From assembly GCA_018385335.1 (NCBI GenBank), contig JAHAZN010000028.1:1-64000 (forward strand): a stretch of 64,000 nucleotides of DNA, in the 5' to 3' direction. The notes below the pieces were generated by a model. It had not been told where the DNA came from and searched no databases. It saw only the letters and a list, made by a program, of their open reading frames with translations. This DNA is from Prevotella sp. (GTDB taxonomy: Bacteria; Bacteroidota; Bacteroidia; Bacteroidales; Bacteroidaceae). Positions 19,086 through 26,506 of this stretch are shown in pieces. The position numbers and the translations under genes are program-made. Position 1 is the first letter of the stretch. Each line of letters starts with the position of its first letter.

Positions 19086-20381
19086 ATGTACACAGAAAGG
19101 CTTTATCAAGCATTTAGCGAGCATCCTCTCGTCACTACCGACAGTCGCGACTGTCCGGAGGGTGCAGTATTCTTCGCTCTCAAAGGCGCATCGTTCAACG
19201 GCAACCGTTTTGCCAAAATGGCTCTGGAGAAAGGCTGTTCCTATGCCGTCATCGACGAGCCCGAATATGCTGAGGACGACCGTTATATCGTGGTACCCGA
19301 CACGCTGAAGGCACTTCAGGCACTCGCCCGTCATCACCGCAGGCAGTTTGACATCCCCGTGATAGGTATCACAGGCACCAACGGCAAGACCACCACGAAG
19401 GAGCTGGTGGCCGCCGTGCTCTCGAAGAAATACCACATTCTCTATACCCAGGGTAATTTCAACAACGACATCGGTGTACCCAAGACCCTGCTCCAGTTAG
19501 ACCAGAGTCACCAGCTGGCAGTGGTGGAGATGGGTGCCAGTCATCCTGGCGACATCAAGACCTTGGTAGAGATTGTCGAGCCCTCGTATGGTCTCATCAC
19601 CAATGTAGGACGTGCCCATCTTCAGGGCTTCGGCTCTTTTGAGGGTGTGGTGAAGACCAAAGGTGAGCTCTACGACTTTCTGCGTTCTCGGCAGGAGAGT
19701 CTCCTCTTTGTCAACAGCGACAACGAGATTCTAATGGCATTGGCAGAGGGGATGAGACAGGTGACCTATGGTACGGAGGCAGCAGCTTCGCCCAAGGTAT
19801 TGGGAAGGGTGGACCATTGCGCCCCACTCCTGCATTTCAGTTGGAAGACCGAAGGAGGCACATGGCAGGAGGTACAGACGCAGCTCATCGGCAGTTACAA
19901 TATCCTCAACATGCTGGCAGCCATCTCCATCGGACTCCACTTCGGTGTGAGCGAGACCCAGATCAACCAAGCTCTGAGCGACTATACCCCCACCAACAAC
20001 CGTTCTCAACTGGAGGAGACAGCCAACAACCACCTCATCATCGATGCCTACAATGCCAACCCTACGAGCATGGCTGCAGCACTCGACAACTTCCAGCTCA
20101 TGGAGGTAGGACCCAAGATGGCTATCCTGGGCGATATGAAGGAGCTGGGAGCGGTGAGTAGCGAAGAGCATCAGAAGGTGGTGGATAGGATAGCTGCCCA
20201 TCCCTTTGGCGAGGTGTGGCTGGTAGGCGAGGAGTTTAAGAAAACCACTACGGATTGTCGCACCTTCAACAACGTGGAAGAAGTGAAGGAGGCACTTGCA
20301 CTCCATCCACGTCACAATCATTATATTCTGATAAAAGGTAGCAACAGCATGCGACTGAGCGAACTGAAAGGATGTCTGTAA
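19086..20381 (+). CDS. murF: UDP-N-acetylmuramoyl-tripeptide--D-Ala-D-Ala ligase
   Basis: Adds D-Ala-D-Ala to the UDP-MurNAc tripeptide, the last cytoplasmic step of the peptidoglycan precursor. About 431 residues from ATG 19086 (MYTERLYQAFSEHPLVTTDS), chosen because it follows the promoter. The Mur ligase order is clear: the N-terminal UDP-binding domain (DSRDCPEGAVFFALKGASFN), the ATP loop GITGTNGKTTTKELVAAVL, the central VVEMGASHPGDIKTLVEIV, and the C-terminal IIDAYNANPTSMAAALDNF and ILGDMKELG. The EamA gene follows after 16 bp. Confidence 0.96.
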   Translation: MYTERLYQAFSEHPLVTTDSRDCPEGAVFFALKGASFNGNRFAKMALEKGCSYAVIDEPEYAEDDRYIVVPDTLKALQALARHHRRQFDIPVIGITGTNGKTTTKELVAAVLSKKYHILYTQGNFNNDIGVPKTLLQLDQSHQLAVVEMGASHPGDIKTLVEIVEPSYGLITNVGRAHLQGFGSFEGVVKTKGELYDFLRSRQESLLFVNSDNEILMALAEGMRQVTYGTEAAASPKVLGRVDHCAPLLHFSWKTEGGTWQEVQTQLIGSYNILNMLAAISIGLHFGVSETQINQALSDYTPTNNRSQLEETANNHLIIDAYNANPTSMAAALDNFQLMEVGPKMAILGDMKELGAVSSEEHQKVVDRIAAHPFGEVWLVGEEFKKTTTDCRTFNNVEEVKEALALHPRHNHYILIKGSNSMRLSELKGCL

Positions 20382-20397
20382 ACGAAGGCGACAAAAG

Positions 20398-21282
20398 ATG
20401 AGCAACATCATTAAAGGCTATATACTGGGGGGCATTGCCGCCATCACCTACGGTATGAACCCCCTTTTCTGTCTGCCGCTCTACAGCGATGGGATGAGCA
20501 CCACCTCTGTGCTTTTCTTCCGTTATCTCTTTGCCATCCCCATGCTGGCATTGATGATCAAGAGTAGGGGAAGGAGCTTCCGTCTGGCGCGTCATAACCT
20601 CCTTCCCACACTCATCTTCGGCGTGCTCTTCTCCCTCTCTTCGCTCACCCTTTTCCACAGTTACAACTACATGGATGCGGGCATTGCCTCCACCCTTCTC
20701 TTTGTCTATCCCATCCTTGTGGCGCTCATCATGAGCGTGTTCTTCAAAGAGCGTTTCAGTCTCCTCATCTTCCTCTGCATTGCCGTAGCCATGCTTGGCA
20801 TCAGTCTGCTCTACAAGGCAGAGGATGGGAGCACGTTGAGCCTCACGGGCACCCTCTTTGTCGTCGCCTCATCCGTCTCCTATGCCATCTATCTCGTAGG
20901 CATCAATAAGACGCGTCTGCGTGAGGTATCAACGCTCACCATCACCTTCTGGGTCATCATCATCGGCCTCGTTCTGTTCTCCTGCGTGTTGTTTATTGAG
21001 GGCAGCATACAAGTGCCCTCCCAATGGTGGTTATGGGGCAATGCGTTGGCGCTGAGCCTCTTCCCCACAGCCATCTCTCTCCTCTGCACCACAGGAGCCA
21101 TCCAGTGTATCGGTTCCACCCCCACCGCCATCCTCGGTGCCTTGGAACCTCTCACTGCAGTGTTCTTTGGCGTGACGATTTTTGACGAACAGCTCACCCC
21201 CCGCATCTGCCTCGGCTTTGTGCTCATCATCGGAGCAGTGAGCATCGTGGTGGCACGGGATAGGATAAAGGCAATCAAGTAG
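20398..21282 (+). CDS. EamA-family (DMT) transporter
   Basis: 294 residues with about ten predicted membrane helices in two EamA repeats, the drug/metabolite transporter fold. The second half carries the family pattern TPTAILGALEPLTAVFFGVTIF. The first repeat has YGMNPLF and GIASTLLFVYPILVALIM. The substrate cannot be read from the sequence. It is 16 bp after murF and probably shares its transcript, but a functional link to cell-wall synthesis is not implied. The C terminus is short and basic (ARDRIKAIK). Confidence 0.9.
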   Translation: MSNIIKGYILGGIAAITYGMNPLFCLPLYSDGMSTTSVLFFRYLFAIPMLALMIKSRGRSFRLARHNLLPTLIFGVLFSLSSLTLFHSYNYMDAGIASTLLFVYPILVALIMSVFFKERFSLLIFLCIAVAMLGISLLYKAEDGSTLSLTGTLFVVASSVSYAIYLVGINKTRLREVSTLTITFWVIIIGLVLFSCVLFIEGSIQVPSQWWLWGNALALSLFPTAISLLCTTGAIQCIGSTPTAILGALEPLTAVFFGVTIFDEQLTPRICLGFVLIIGAVSIVVARDRIKAIK

Positions 21283-21356
21283 GAGGCAAATGGTCATCAG
21301 AGAATAGGGAAGAATGATCAACTCTTCTATCTCTGGCTGGATATATTCTTTCTTCA

Positions 21357-21501
21357 TTATTGCTGTCCGGTAAAATGACTATCTTTGCTCATGGTTATGT
21401 TTTATTTTGCAAAAACATAGATAACCAAAAGGGCTGACACTTCTCACGAAGTATCAGCCCTAATTTATTTGGCTTACAAAAGTTTTACCGGACAGCAATA
21501 A
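21357..21501. mobile_element. MITE-like element with 19-bp perfect terminal inverted repeats
   Basis: TTATTGCTGTCCGGTAAAA at 21357-21375 is repeated in perfect inverse orientation at 21483-21501. The 145-bp interior holds a promoter-like TATCTTTG (21380-21387) and a 14-bp hairpin (21430-21461, one mismatch) but no open frame. If the TA within each end is counted as the duplicated target, the layout fits a TA-targeting element. I infer a non-autonomous derivative of an insertion sequence; the parent family is not identified. Confidence 0.6.
21430..21461. repeat. Hairpin inside the MITE-like element
   Basis: AGGGCTGACACTTC pairs with GAAGTATCAGCCCT across a TCAC loop with one mismatch. No full T run follows, so it may be a structural or leftover terminator part of the element. 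Confidence 0.6.
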
Positions 21502-21651
21502 CTACAAGAAAACGAATCATTTTTTCGGGCGTATAGAGAAAGAGGGAAGAAATGGATTCACAAATGAGCTTTGGCTGATTCCTGTCCAAGCACCTCCTTG
21601 AAGAGAGAATATCCTTAGCGCCAGTATGGCCGGCTTGACGTTTATTATTCT

Positions 21652-21694
21652 AAAAAAAAAAAAAGCGAGGATGGACCTCTCGGCACATCCTCGC
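21652..21694 (-). terminator. rpmH terminator
   Basis: The stem GCGAGGATG (21665-21673) pairs with CATCCTCGC (21686-21694). The 13-A run at 21652-21664 gives a U tract on the minus strand, so the hairpin ends the rpmH transcript 42 bp past its stop. Confidence 0.85.
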
Positions 21695-21735
21695 TTTTTC
21701 ATTCACTTCCGCCAGGGCAATGCCCTCAAGACGGC

Positions 21736-21891
21736 TTACTTTCCGTGATGCTCATCAGATACGGTCAACTTCTTGCGACCTTTTGCACGACGGGAAGCCA
21801 AAACTCTACGGCCATTCTTGGTTGCCATTCTCTCGCGGAAACCATGCTTGTTCACCCTTCTTCTGTTGTGGGGCTGGAATGTTCTTTTCAT
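21736..21891 (-). CDS. rpmH: 50S ribosomal protein L34
   Basis: 51 residues starting [20 protein letters not shown] and ending [10 protein letters not shown], the highly conserved L34 pattern ([28 protein letters not shown]) with a short Bacteroidetes-type C-terminal extension. A component of the large ribosomal subunit. It has its own promoter (21936-21966) and terminator, and is divergent from efp. dnaA and rnpA, frequent neighbours of rpmH in other phyla, are not here. Confidence 0.97.
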   Translation of the reverse strand: MKRTFQPHNRRRVNKHGFRERMATKNGRRVLASRRAKGRKKLTVSDEHHGK

Positions 21892-21935
21892 TATTATAAA
21901 TGTTTTATGTTATTTATTTCCACACTTTTGGGCTG

Positions 21936-21966
21936 CAAAATTAGATAATTATTTCCAAATAACCAA
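21936..21966 (-). promoter_or_regulatory. Promoter of rpmH
   Basis: On the minus strand, TTG (21966-21964) and TAATTTTG (21943-21936) are 20 nt apart, a complete Bacteroidetes consensus. The start codon is about 45 nt downstream. Confidence 0.75.
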
Positions 21967-22017
21967 GAAATCAATACTTTTTAGTTGGTTCTTTTATGTT
22001 TTTTTCGGAAAAATCAG

Positions 22018-22025
22018 TAACTTTG
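22018..22025 (+). promoter_or_regulatory. -7 box (TAACTTTG) of efp
   Basis: TAACTTTGCACC lies 62 nt before ATG 22088. No -33 TTG at the expected spacing. Confidence 0.6.
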
Positions 22026-22087
22026 CACCCGAAGAATGTAATTTTTCTCATGAATTATTCACAAAAACAACAATAATTAGTTTTTAT

Positions 22088-22654
22088 ATGATCAACTCAC
22101 AAGACATTAAGAAAGGTACAGCCATCCGCATGGATGGTGGCATTTGGGTTTGCATCGACTTTCAGCACAGAAAGCCAGGTAAAGGCAACACCGTTATGAA
22201 CACTAAGTTGAAGAATGTGACCGATGGTCGCGTGCTCGACCGCACCTTCCAGGTAGGTTTCAAGCTGGAGGATGTGGTGATTGAGCGTCGTCCTTACCAG
22301 TATCTCTATGAGGACCCCACAGGACGTATCTTCATGAACCAGGAGACCTTTGAGCAGATTCCTATTGCCAACGACTTGGTGATTGGTCATGAGTATATGA
22401 AAGAGGGTGATGTAGTAGAGGTTGTTACCGACACTACCGATGGCACCATCCTCTATGCTGAGATGCCCGTGAAGACCTTCCTTCGCGTTACTCACTCTGA
22501 GCCAGGCATCAAGGGTGACACCGCCACCAACGCCACCAAGCCCGCTACACTGGAGACAGGCGTAGAGGTTCGCGTTCCTCTGTTCATCAACGAGGGCGAC
22601 CTCATCCAGGTAGATACCCGCGATGGTAGCTACCTGCAGCGCGCAAAGGAATAA
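22088..22654 (+). CDS. efp: Elongation factor P
   Basis: Relieves ribosome stalling at polyproline stretches. 188 residues from ATG 22088 (MINSQDIKKGTAIRMDGGIW). The upstream part of the longer frame lies in the promoter region. Domain I carries the tip loop HRKPGKGNTVMNTKLKN with lysine at the position that is modified in many bacteria; no EpmA/EpmB-type enzyme is in the window. Domains II and III follow (VEVVTDTTDGTILYAEMP, GDTATNATKPATLETGVEV, FINEGDLIQVDTRDGSYLQR). A terminator follows 17 bp after the stop. Confidence 0.97.
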   Translation: MINSQDIKKGTAIRMDGGIWVCIDFQHRKPGKGNTVMNTKLKNVTDGRVLDRTFQVGFKLEDVVIERRPYQYLYEDPTGRIFMNQETFEQIPIANDLVIGHEYMKEGDVVEVVTDTTDGTILYAEMPVKTFLRVTHSEPGIKGDTATNATKPATLETGVEVRVPLFINEGDLIQVDTRDGSYLQRAKE

Positions 22655-22671
22655 TTACAACTATCATAACA

Positions 22672-22718
22672 GATGGTGTGCCGAGCATAGTCCTCGTGCA
22701 CACCATCTTTATTTTTTT
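22672..22718 (+). terminator. efp terminator
   Basis: GATGGTGTGC (22672-22681) pairs with GCACACCATC (22698-22707), followed by TTTATTTTTTT. It covers the farthest upstream start of the next frame, so that gene should begin at 22723. Confidence 0.85.
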
Positions 22719-22722
22719 CCAC

Positions 22723-23766
22723 ATGTTTTCGTTTATTGTCCCTGTTTTCAATCGACCGGATGAGGTTGATGAGTTGCTTGCCAGCTTGTGCAAGCAGACA
22801 GAAAAATCTTTTGAGGTAATCATCGTAGAAGACGGTTCCCAACAGCCGTGCAAGGAGGTATGCGACAGCTATGCCGACCAGCTCGACCTCAAGTATTTCA
22901 TGAAAGAGAACTCCGGTCCGGGACAAAGCAGAAACTATGGGGCAGCCCGTGCACAGGGCGATTACCTTATTATATTAGACTCCGACGTGGTCTTGCCCGA
23001 GGGCTATCTCAAGGCAGTGAGCGACGAACTGCAAAGGGAGCCTGCCGATGCTTTTGGCGGCCCCGACAGCGCTCATGAGTCGTTTACTCCCACCCAGAAA
23101 GCTATCAGCTATGCGATGACGAGCTTCTTCACCACAGGAGGTATCCGCGGCGGGAAGAAGAAGTTGGACAAGTTCTATCCACGCTCCTTCAACATGGGTA
23201 TCCGCCGCGAGGTGTATGAGCAGTTGGGTGGTTTCTCAAAGATGCGTTTTGGCGAAGATATCGATTTCAGCATACGCATCTTCAAAGCCGGTTTCCGTTG
23301 CCGCCTCTTCCCCGAAGCATGGGTGTGGCACAAACGCCGCACCGACATGAGGAAGTTTTTCAAACAGGTGTACAACAGCGGTATCGCCCGTATCAACCTC
23401 TACAAGAAATACCCCGACTCCCTCAAACTCGTGCACCTCTTGCCCACCGTGTTCACCGTGGGAGTCATCCTGCTCTTTCTTCTTGCCTGCGCAGGCAGGG
23501 TGATGATGGTCTATGGCGAGACTGCTGATTTCTATCTGTGGTATTGGTTCACCATAGGCGCCCTCTCGCCCATCCTCCTCTTCTCCCTCCTCATCTTCAT
23601 CGACTCCTCCATCCGTAACAGGAGCACAGCCATCGGCTTCATCTCCATAGGAGCAGCCTTCGTACAACTCTTTGGTTATGGTCTGGGCTTCATCGAGTCG
23701 TGGTGGCGCCGCTGCGTGATGAAGAAGGAATCGTTTCAGGCATTTGAGAAGAACTTCTATGATTGA
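22723..23766 (+). CDS. Family 2 glycosyltransferase, membrane-associated
   Basis: About 347 residues from ATG 22723 (MFSFIVPVFNRPDEVDELLA); the alternative ATG at 22678 lies inside the efp terminator. The GT-A fold of GT2 is clear: FSFIVPVFNRPDE, VIIVEDGSQQP, the nucleotide/metal motif YLIILDSDVVLP, then SFNMGIRREVYEQLGGF and MRFGEDIDFSIRIFKAGF. The C-terminal third has two to three membrane helices (LLPTVFTVGVILLFLLACA, then WFTIGALSPILLFSLLIF). It probably transfers a sugar to a lipid-linked or envelope acceptor. The substrate is unknown. No O-antigen cluster surrounds it. Confidence 0.9.
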   Translation: MFSFIVPVFNRPDEVDELLASLCKQTEKSFEVIIVEDGSQQPCKEVCDSYADQLDLKYFMKENSGPGQSRNYGAARAQGDYLIILDSDVVLPEGYLKAVSDELQREPADAFGGPDSAHESFTPTQKAISYAMTSFFTTGGIRGGKKKLDKFYPRSFNMGIRREVYEQLGGFSKMRFGEDIDFSIRIFKAGFRCRLFPEAWVWHKRRTDMRKFFKQVYNSGIARINLYKKYPDSLKLVHLLPTVFTVGVILLFLLACAGRVMMVYGETADFYLWYWFTIGALSPILLFSLLIFIDSSIRNRSTAIGFISIGAAFVQLFGYGLGFIESWWRRCVMKKESFQAFEKNFYD

Positions 23767-23809
23767 GCATCGTCTCAACAGACTCACCCACTAACATCCC
23801 TCTGAACAA

Positions 23810-24487
23810 ATGAAAATCAACGAATGGGCGAAAGAAGACCGTCCGCGTGAGAAGATGGAACGGCTGGGAGCCGAAGCGCTCTCCAACGCCGAACTGTTGG
23901 CTATTCTTATCGGTTCGGGTACGCCTAATGAGAGTGCAGTGGAACTGATGCAGAAAGTGCTGAGCCAAAGCAACAACAACCTCAACACATTGGGCAAGAA
24001 GAGTATCAAGGAACTGATGGCGTTTAAGGGGGTGGGACCAGCCAAAGCCATCACTATCCTTGCCGCCTGCGAACTGGGCAAACGCCGACAGCAAGAGCTT
24101 GCAGAAGAACGTCTGCGCCTCGACTCCTCACAAGGCATCTACCAACTGATGCGCCCCACCCTGCAGGACCTTGATGCCGAAGAAGCGTGGCTGCTCCTGC
24201 TCAACCAGCAATGCAAACTGATAAAGAAGATGCGACTGTCGCATGGAGGTCTCACACAGACGATGGTGGATGTGCGCATCCTTGTGCGCGAAGCACTGCT
24301 CGCCAACGCCACCCTCATCGTCCTCTGTCACAACCATCCCAGCGGAAGCCTGCACCCAAGCAGGGAAGACGATCATCTCACAGAGCGTGTGAAGAAGGCA
24401 TGCGACCTTATGAGCCTACATTTTATTGACCATCTCATCATCACCGATGGCGCCTATTACTCCTATCGCGACGAAGGACGATTGTGA
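23810..24487 (+). CDS. radC: RadC family JAB-domain protein
   Basis: 225 residues. The N-terminal part is the RadC helix-hairpin-helix region (GAEALSNAELLAILIGSG, KSIKELMAFKGVGPAKAITI). The C-terminal MPN/JAB domain has a zinc site: a Glu/Ser-type upstream block (LSHGGLTQTMVDVRIL) and HNHPSGSLHPSREDD, where His-x-His and Asp are metal ligands. The old name links it to DNA repair, but the true role is unsettled. It follows the glycosyltransferase by 43 bp and is chromosomal housekeeping rather than element-borne here. Confidence 0.94.
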   Translation: MKINEWAKEDRPREKMERLGAEALSNAELLAILIGSGTPNESAVELMQKVLSQSNNNLNTLGKKSIKELMAFKGVGPAKAITILAACELGKRRQQELAEERLRLDSSQGIYQLMRPTLQDLDAEEAWLLLLNQQCKLIKKMRLSHGGLTQTMVDVRILVREALLANATLIVLCHNHPSGSLHPSREDDHLTERVKKACDLMSLHFIDHLIITDGAYYSYRDEGRL

Positions 24488-24538
24488 GAAGAACCAAAAT
24501 TCATTGCTACAAATATCGGAGAATCCACCTTTTTTTTA

Positions 24539-24546
24539 TATTTTTG
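24539..24546 (+). promoter_or_regulatory. -7 box (TATTTTTG) of the sufT-lpxH-nucleotidase unit
   Basis: TATTTTTGCAGCA lies 46 nt before ATG 24593. Confidence 0.5.
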
Positions 24547-24592
24547 CAGCAATAATCGTCTCCCACTGGAGGCCAACAAATCAACAATAGCG

Positions 24593-24913
24593 ATGACACA
24601 AGAAGAAAAGACAGCCATTGAAGAAAGGATAGTTGACGTGCTGCGCACCGTCTTCGACCCGGAAATACCTGTGAATATCTACGACCTGGGGCTTATCTAT
24701 AGGATAGACCTGAAGGAAGATGGAGAACTGGAAATTGACATGACCTTCACTGCTCCCTCTTGTCCTGCCGCCGACTTCATTCTTGAGGATGTGCGACAGA
24801 AGGTTGACAACATTGAGGGAGTGAAGAACAGCAATATCAACCTGGTGTTTGAACCTATCTGGGACCAGAGTATGATGAGCGAAGAAGCTCGTGTAGAACT
24901 GGGATTCGATTGA
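24593..24913 (+). CDS. MIP18/DUF59 family Fe-S maturation protein (SufT/PaaD-like)
   Basis: 106 residues, a single MIP18 domain. The family signature DPEIPVNIYDLGLIY (about 22-36) and the cysteine-bearing TFTAPSCPAADFI (about 50-62) are present, followed by the VFEPIWDQSMMSEEAR-type block. Homologues help deliver Fe-S clusters to client proteins. It is unlinked here to sufBCDS (17 kb away). It is the first gene of a probable four-gene unit, 5 bp before the lpxH-like gene. Confidence 0.92.
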   Translation: MTQEEKTAIEERIVDVLRTVFDPEIPVNIYDLGLIYRIDLKEDGELEIDMTFTAPSCPAADFILEDVRQKVDNIEGVKNSNINLVFEPIWDQSMMSEEARVELGFD

Positions 24914-24918
24914 CAGCC

Positions 24919-25683
24919 ATGAAGAATATCTATTTTCTTTCCGATGCCCATCTCGGGTCGTTGGCCATCGACCATAGCAGGATGCACGAACGTCGCTTGG
25001 TGAGATTCCTCGACAACATCAAGCACAAGGCTGCTGCTATCTACCTGTTGGGTGATATGTTCGACTTCTGGTATGAGTACCGTTATGTCGTGCCTAAAGG
25101 CTACAGCCGTTTCCTTGGCAAGCTCTCTGAACTCACCGACATGGGTGTGGAGATTCATTATTTCATAGGCAACCATGACATCTGGGCCTATCGTTATCTG
25201 GCCGATGAATGCGGTGTGGTGCTCCACAGACAACCGCTCACCACAGAGCTCTATGGCAAGGTGTTCTTCCTCGACCACGGAGATGGACTGGGCGACCCCG
25301 ACCCTAAGTTCAAATTCATCCGCTCTATCTTCCGCAACAGACTGTGCCAATGCCTGTTCTCCGCTATCCATCCCCGATGGGGCATGGCCTTTGGTCTCAA
25401 CTGGGCCAAGCATAGCCGACTGAAGCGCAAAGACGGAGAGGAACCTCCCTATATGGGTGAGCACAAGGAACCTCTGGTGTGCTTCACCAAAGCGTATATG
25501 AAGGAGCATTCCAATGTCGATTTCTTCATCTATGGGCATCGACATATCGAGCTCGACCTTCAGTTGAGCAAGAAAGCACGAATAATTATCCTCGGCGACT
25601 GGATCAGCCAGTTCTCCTACGCCGTTTACGACGGTGAGCATCTCTTCATCGAAGAGTATGTCGAGGGCGAATCTCAACCCTAA
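24919..25683 (+). CDS. UDP-2,3-diacylglucosamine diphosphatase, LpxH-like
   Basis: A metallophosphoesterase that likely hydrolyses UDP-2,3-diacylglucosamine to lipid X in lipid A synthesis. About 254 residues from ATG 24919 (MKNIYFLSDAHLGS). The motif series is complete: SDAHLG, LLGDMFDFWYEY, FIGNHDIWAYR, LDHGDGLGDPD and the C-terminal YGHRHIELDL. The DGLGDPDPKFKF block resembles the LpxH-type insertion. Assignment to LpxH rather than another Calcineurin-like hydrolase is inferred from the motif spacing. Confidence 0.88.
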   Translation: MKNIYFLSDAHLGSLAIDHSRMHERRLVRFLDNIKHKAAAIYLLGDMFDFWYEYRYVVPKGYSRFLGKLSELTDMGVEIHYFIGNHDIWAYRYLADECGVVLHRQPLTTELYGKVFFLDHGDGLGDPDPKFKFIRSIFRNRLCQCLFSAIHPRWGMAFGLNWAKHSRLKRKDGEEPPYMGEHKEPLVCFTKAYMKEHSNVDFFIYGHRHIELDLQLSKKARIIILGDWISQFSYAVYDGEHLFIEEYVEGESQP

Positions 25684-25720
25684 CGCCTACCGCACTAACA
25701 GACAAGAGAAATACATCCCT

Positions 25721-26506
25721 ATGAAGATTATAAAGTCCCTCTTCACTGCCATCCTTCTGCTCCTCCTACTTACCTTAGGTGGATGTGCCTCATCCAAGAG
25801 CAGCAACCATGCCTGGGAGATCACCCGCACACGCATCCTGATAGACGAGCGTTATGACGCATCTATCCCTCAAGACCTTGAGCAGATGATGGCACCCTAT
25901 AAGCAGCGTGTTGACAGTCTGACCCAACCCGTGATGGGACAGCTGGCACGACCCATGGATGCCAGACAACCAGAGAGTCTGCTCTCTAACCTCCTGTCTG
26001 ACATCATGGTATGGGCTGGCAACATGTTTGATGAGCATCCCGAGATAGGCATTTATAACATTGGAGGCATCCGCGCTTCTCTGCCCGCCGGCGATATCAC
26101 CTTCGGTCATATCCTCGAGGTGGCTCCCTTCCAGAACAAGCTCTGTTTCCTCTCCCTCCGCGGCGACCATCTCATCGAACTCTTCGAACAGATAGCTGCC
26201 CTCGGCGGTCAGGGAGTGAGCCAAGGGGTAGCGCTGGTGATAGGCAAGAACAAGCAACTCATCAGCGTGCGCATCCACGGCCAGACCATCGACCCAACAA
26301 AAGACTATCGCATCGCTACCATCGACTATGTAGCTGAAGGCAATGACAAGATGACTGCCTTCAAGAAGAAGACCAACTACATTATTCCTACCATCAAGAA
26401 AAACGATGCCCGCGATATCATCGCTGCCTATTTTCAAGAGAAACAGCGACAGCATCTCATCGTCGATGCGAAGATCGAGGGTAGGATAACCATCTCAAAT
26501 GAATGA
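25721..26506 (+). CDS. 5'-nucleotidase C-terminal domain lipoprotein
   Basis: About 261 residues from ATG 25721. Residues 1-22 are a lipoprotein signal peptide with lipobox LTLGGC, so the product is anchored at the cell envelope. The rest is only the C-terminal substrate-binding domain of UshA-type 5'-nucleotidases: NLLSDIMVWAGNMF, the hallmark NIGGIRASLPAGDITFGHIL, VAPFQNKLCFLSLRG and IATIDYVAEGNDKM. No metallophosphatase domain is present; it is in the next gene, which overlaps by 8 nt. The two products would have to associate to make an active enzyme. Confidence 0.93.
   Translation: MKIIKSLFTAILLLLLLTLGGCASSKSSNHAWEITRTRILIDERYDASIPQDLEQMMAPYKQRVDSLTQPVMGQLARPMDARQPESLLSNLLSDIMVWAGNMFDEHPEIGIYNIGGIRASLPAGDITFGHILEVAPFQNKLCFLSLRGDHLIELFEQIAALGGQGVSQGVALVIGKNKQLISVRIHGQTIDPTKDYRIATIDYVAEGNDKMTAFKKKTNYIIPTIKKNDARDIIAAYFQEKQRQHLIVDAKIEGRITISNE

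Larger units (their letters stand above)
21283..21735. other. Intergenic region with MITE-like element and terminator
   Basis: A 453-bp stretch without a convincing gene. From left to right it holds the start of a doubtful minus-strand frame (ATG at 21357, peptide MKKEYIQPEIEELIIL, running on antisense to the EamA gene), the MITE-like element 21357-21501, about 150 bp of unassigned sequence, and the rpmH terminator. Confidence 0.6.

Noticed and set aside
21517..21702. A 61-residue minus-strand frame near rpmH
   Set aside because: It spans the terminator hairpin and poly-A run and shows no coding character.
22678..22722. Earlier start of the glycosyltransferase
   Set aside because: This stretch is the right part of the efp terminator hairpin; the GT2 fold begins directly at Met 22723.
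24697..25677. A 326-residue minus-strand frame
   Set aside because: It is the antisense of the sufT-like and lpxH-like genes, both of which have complete family motifs.
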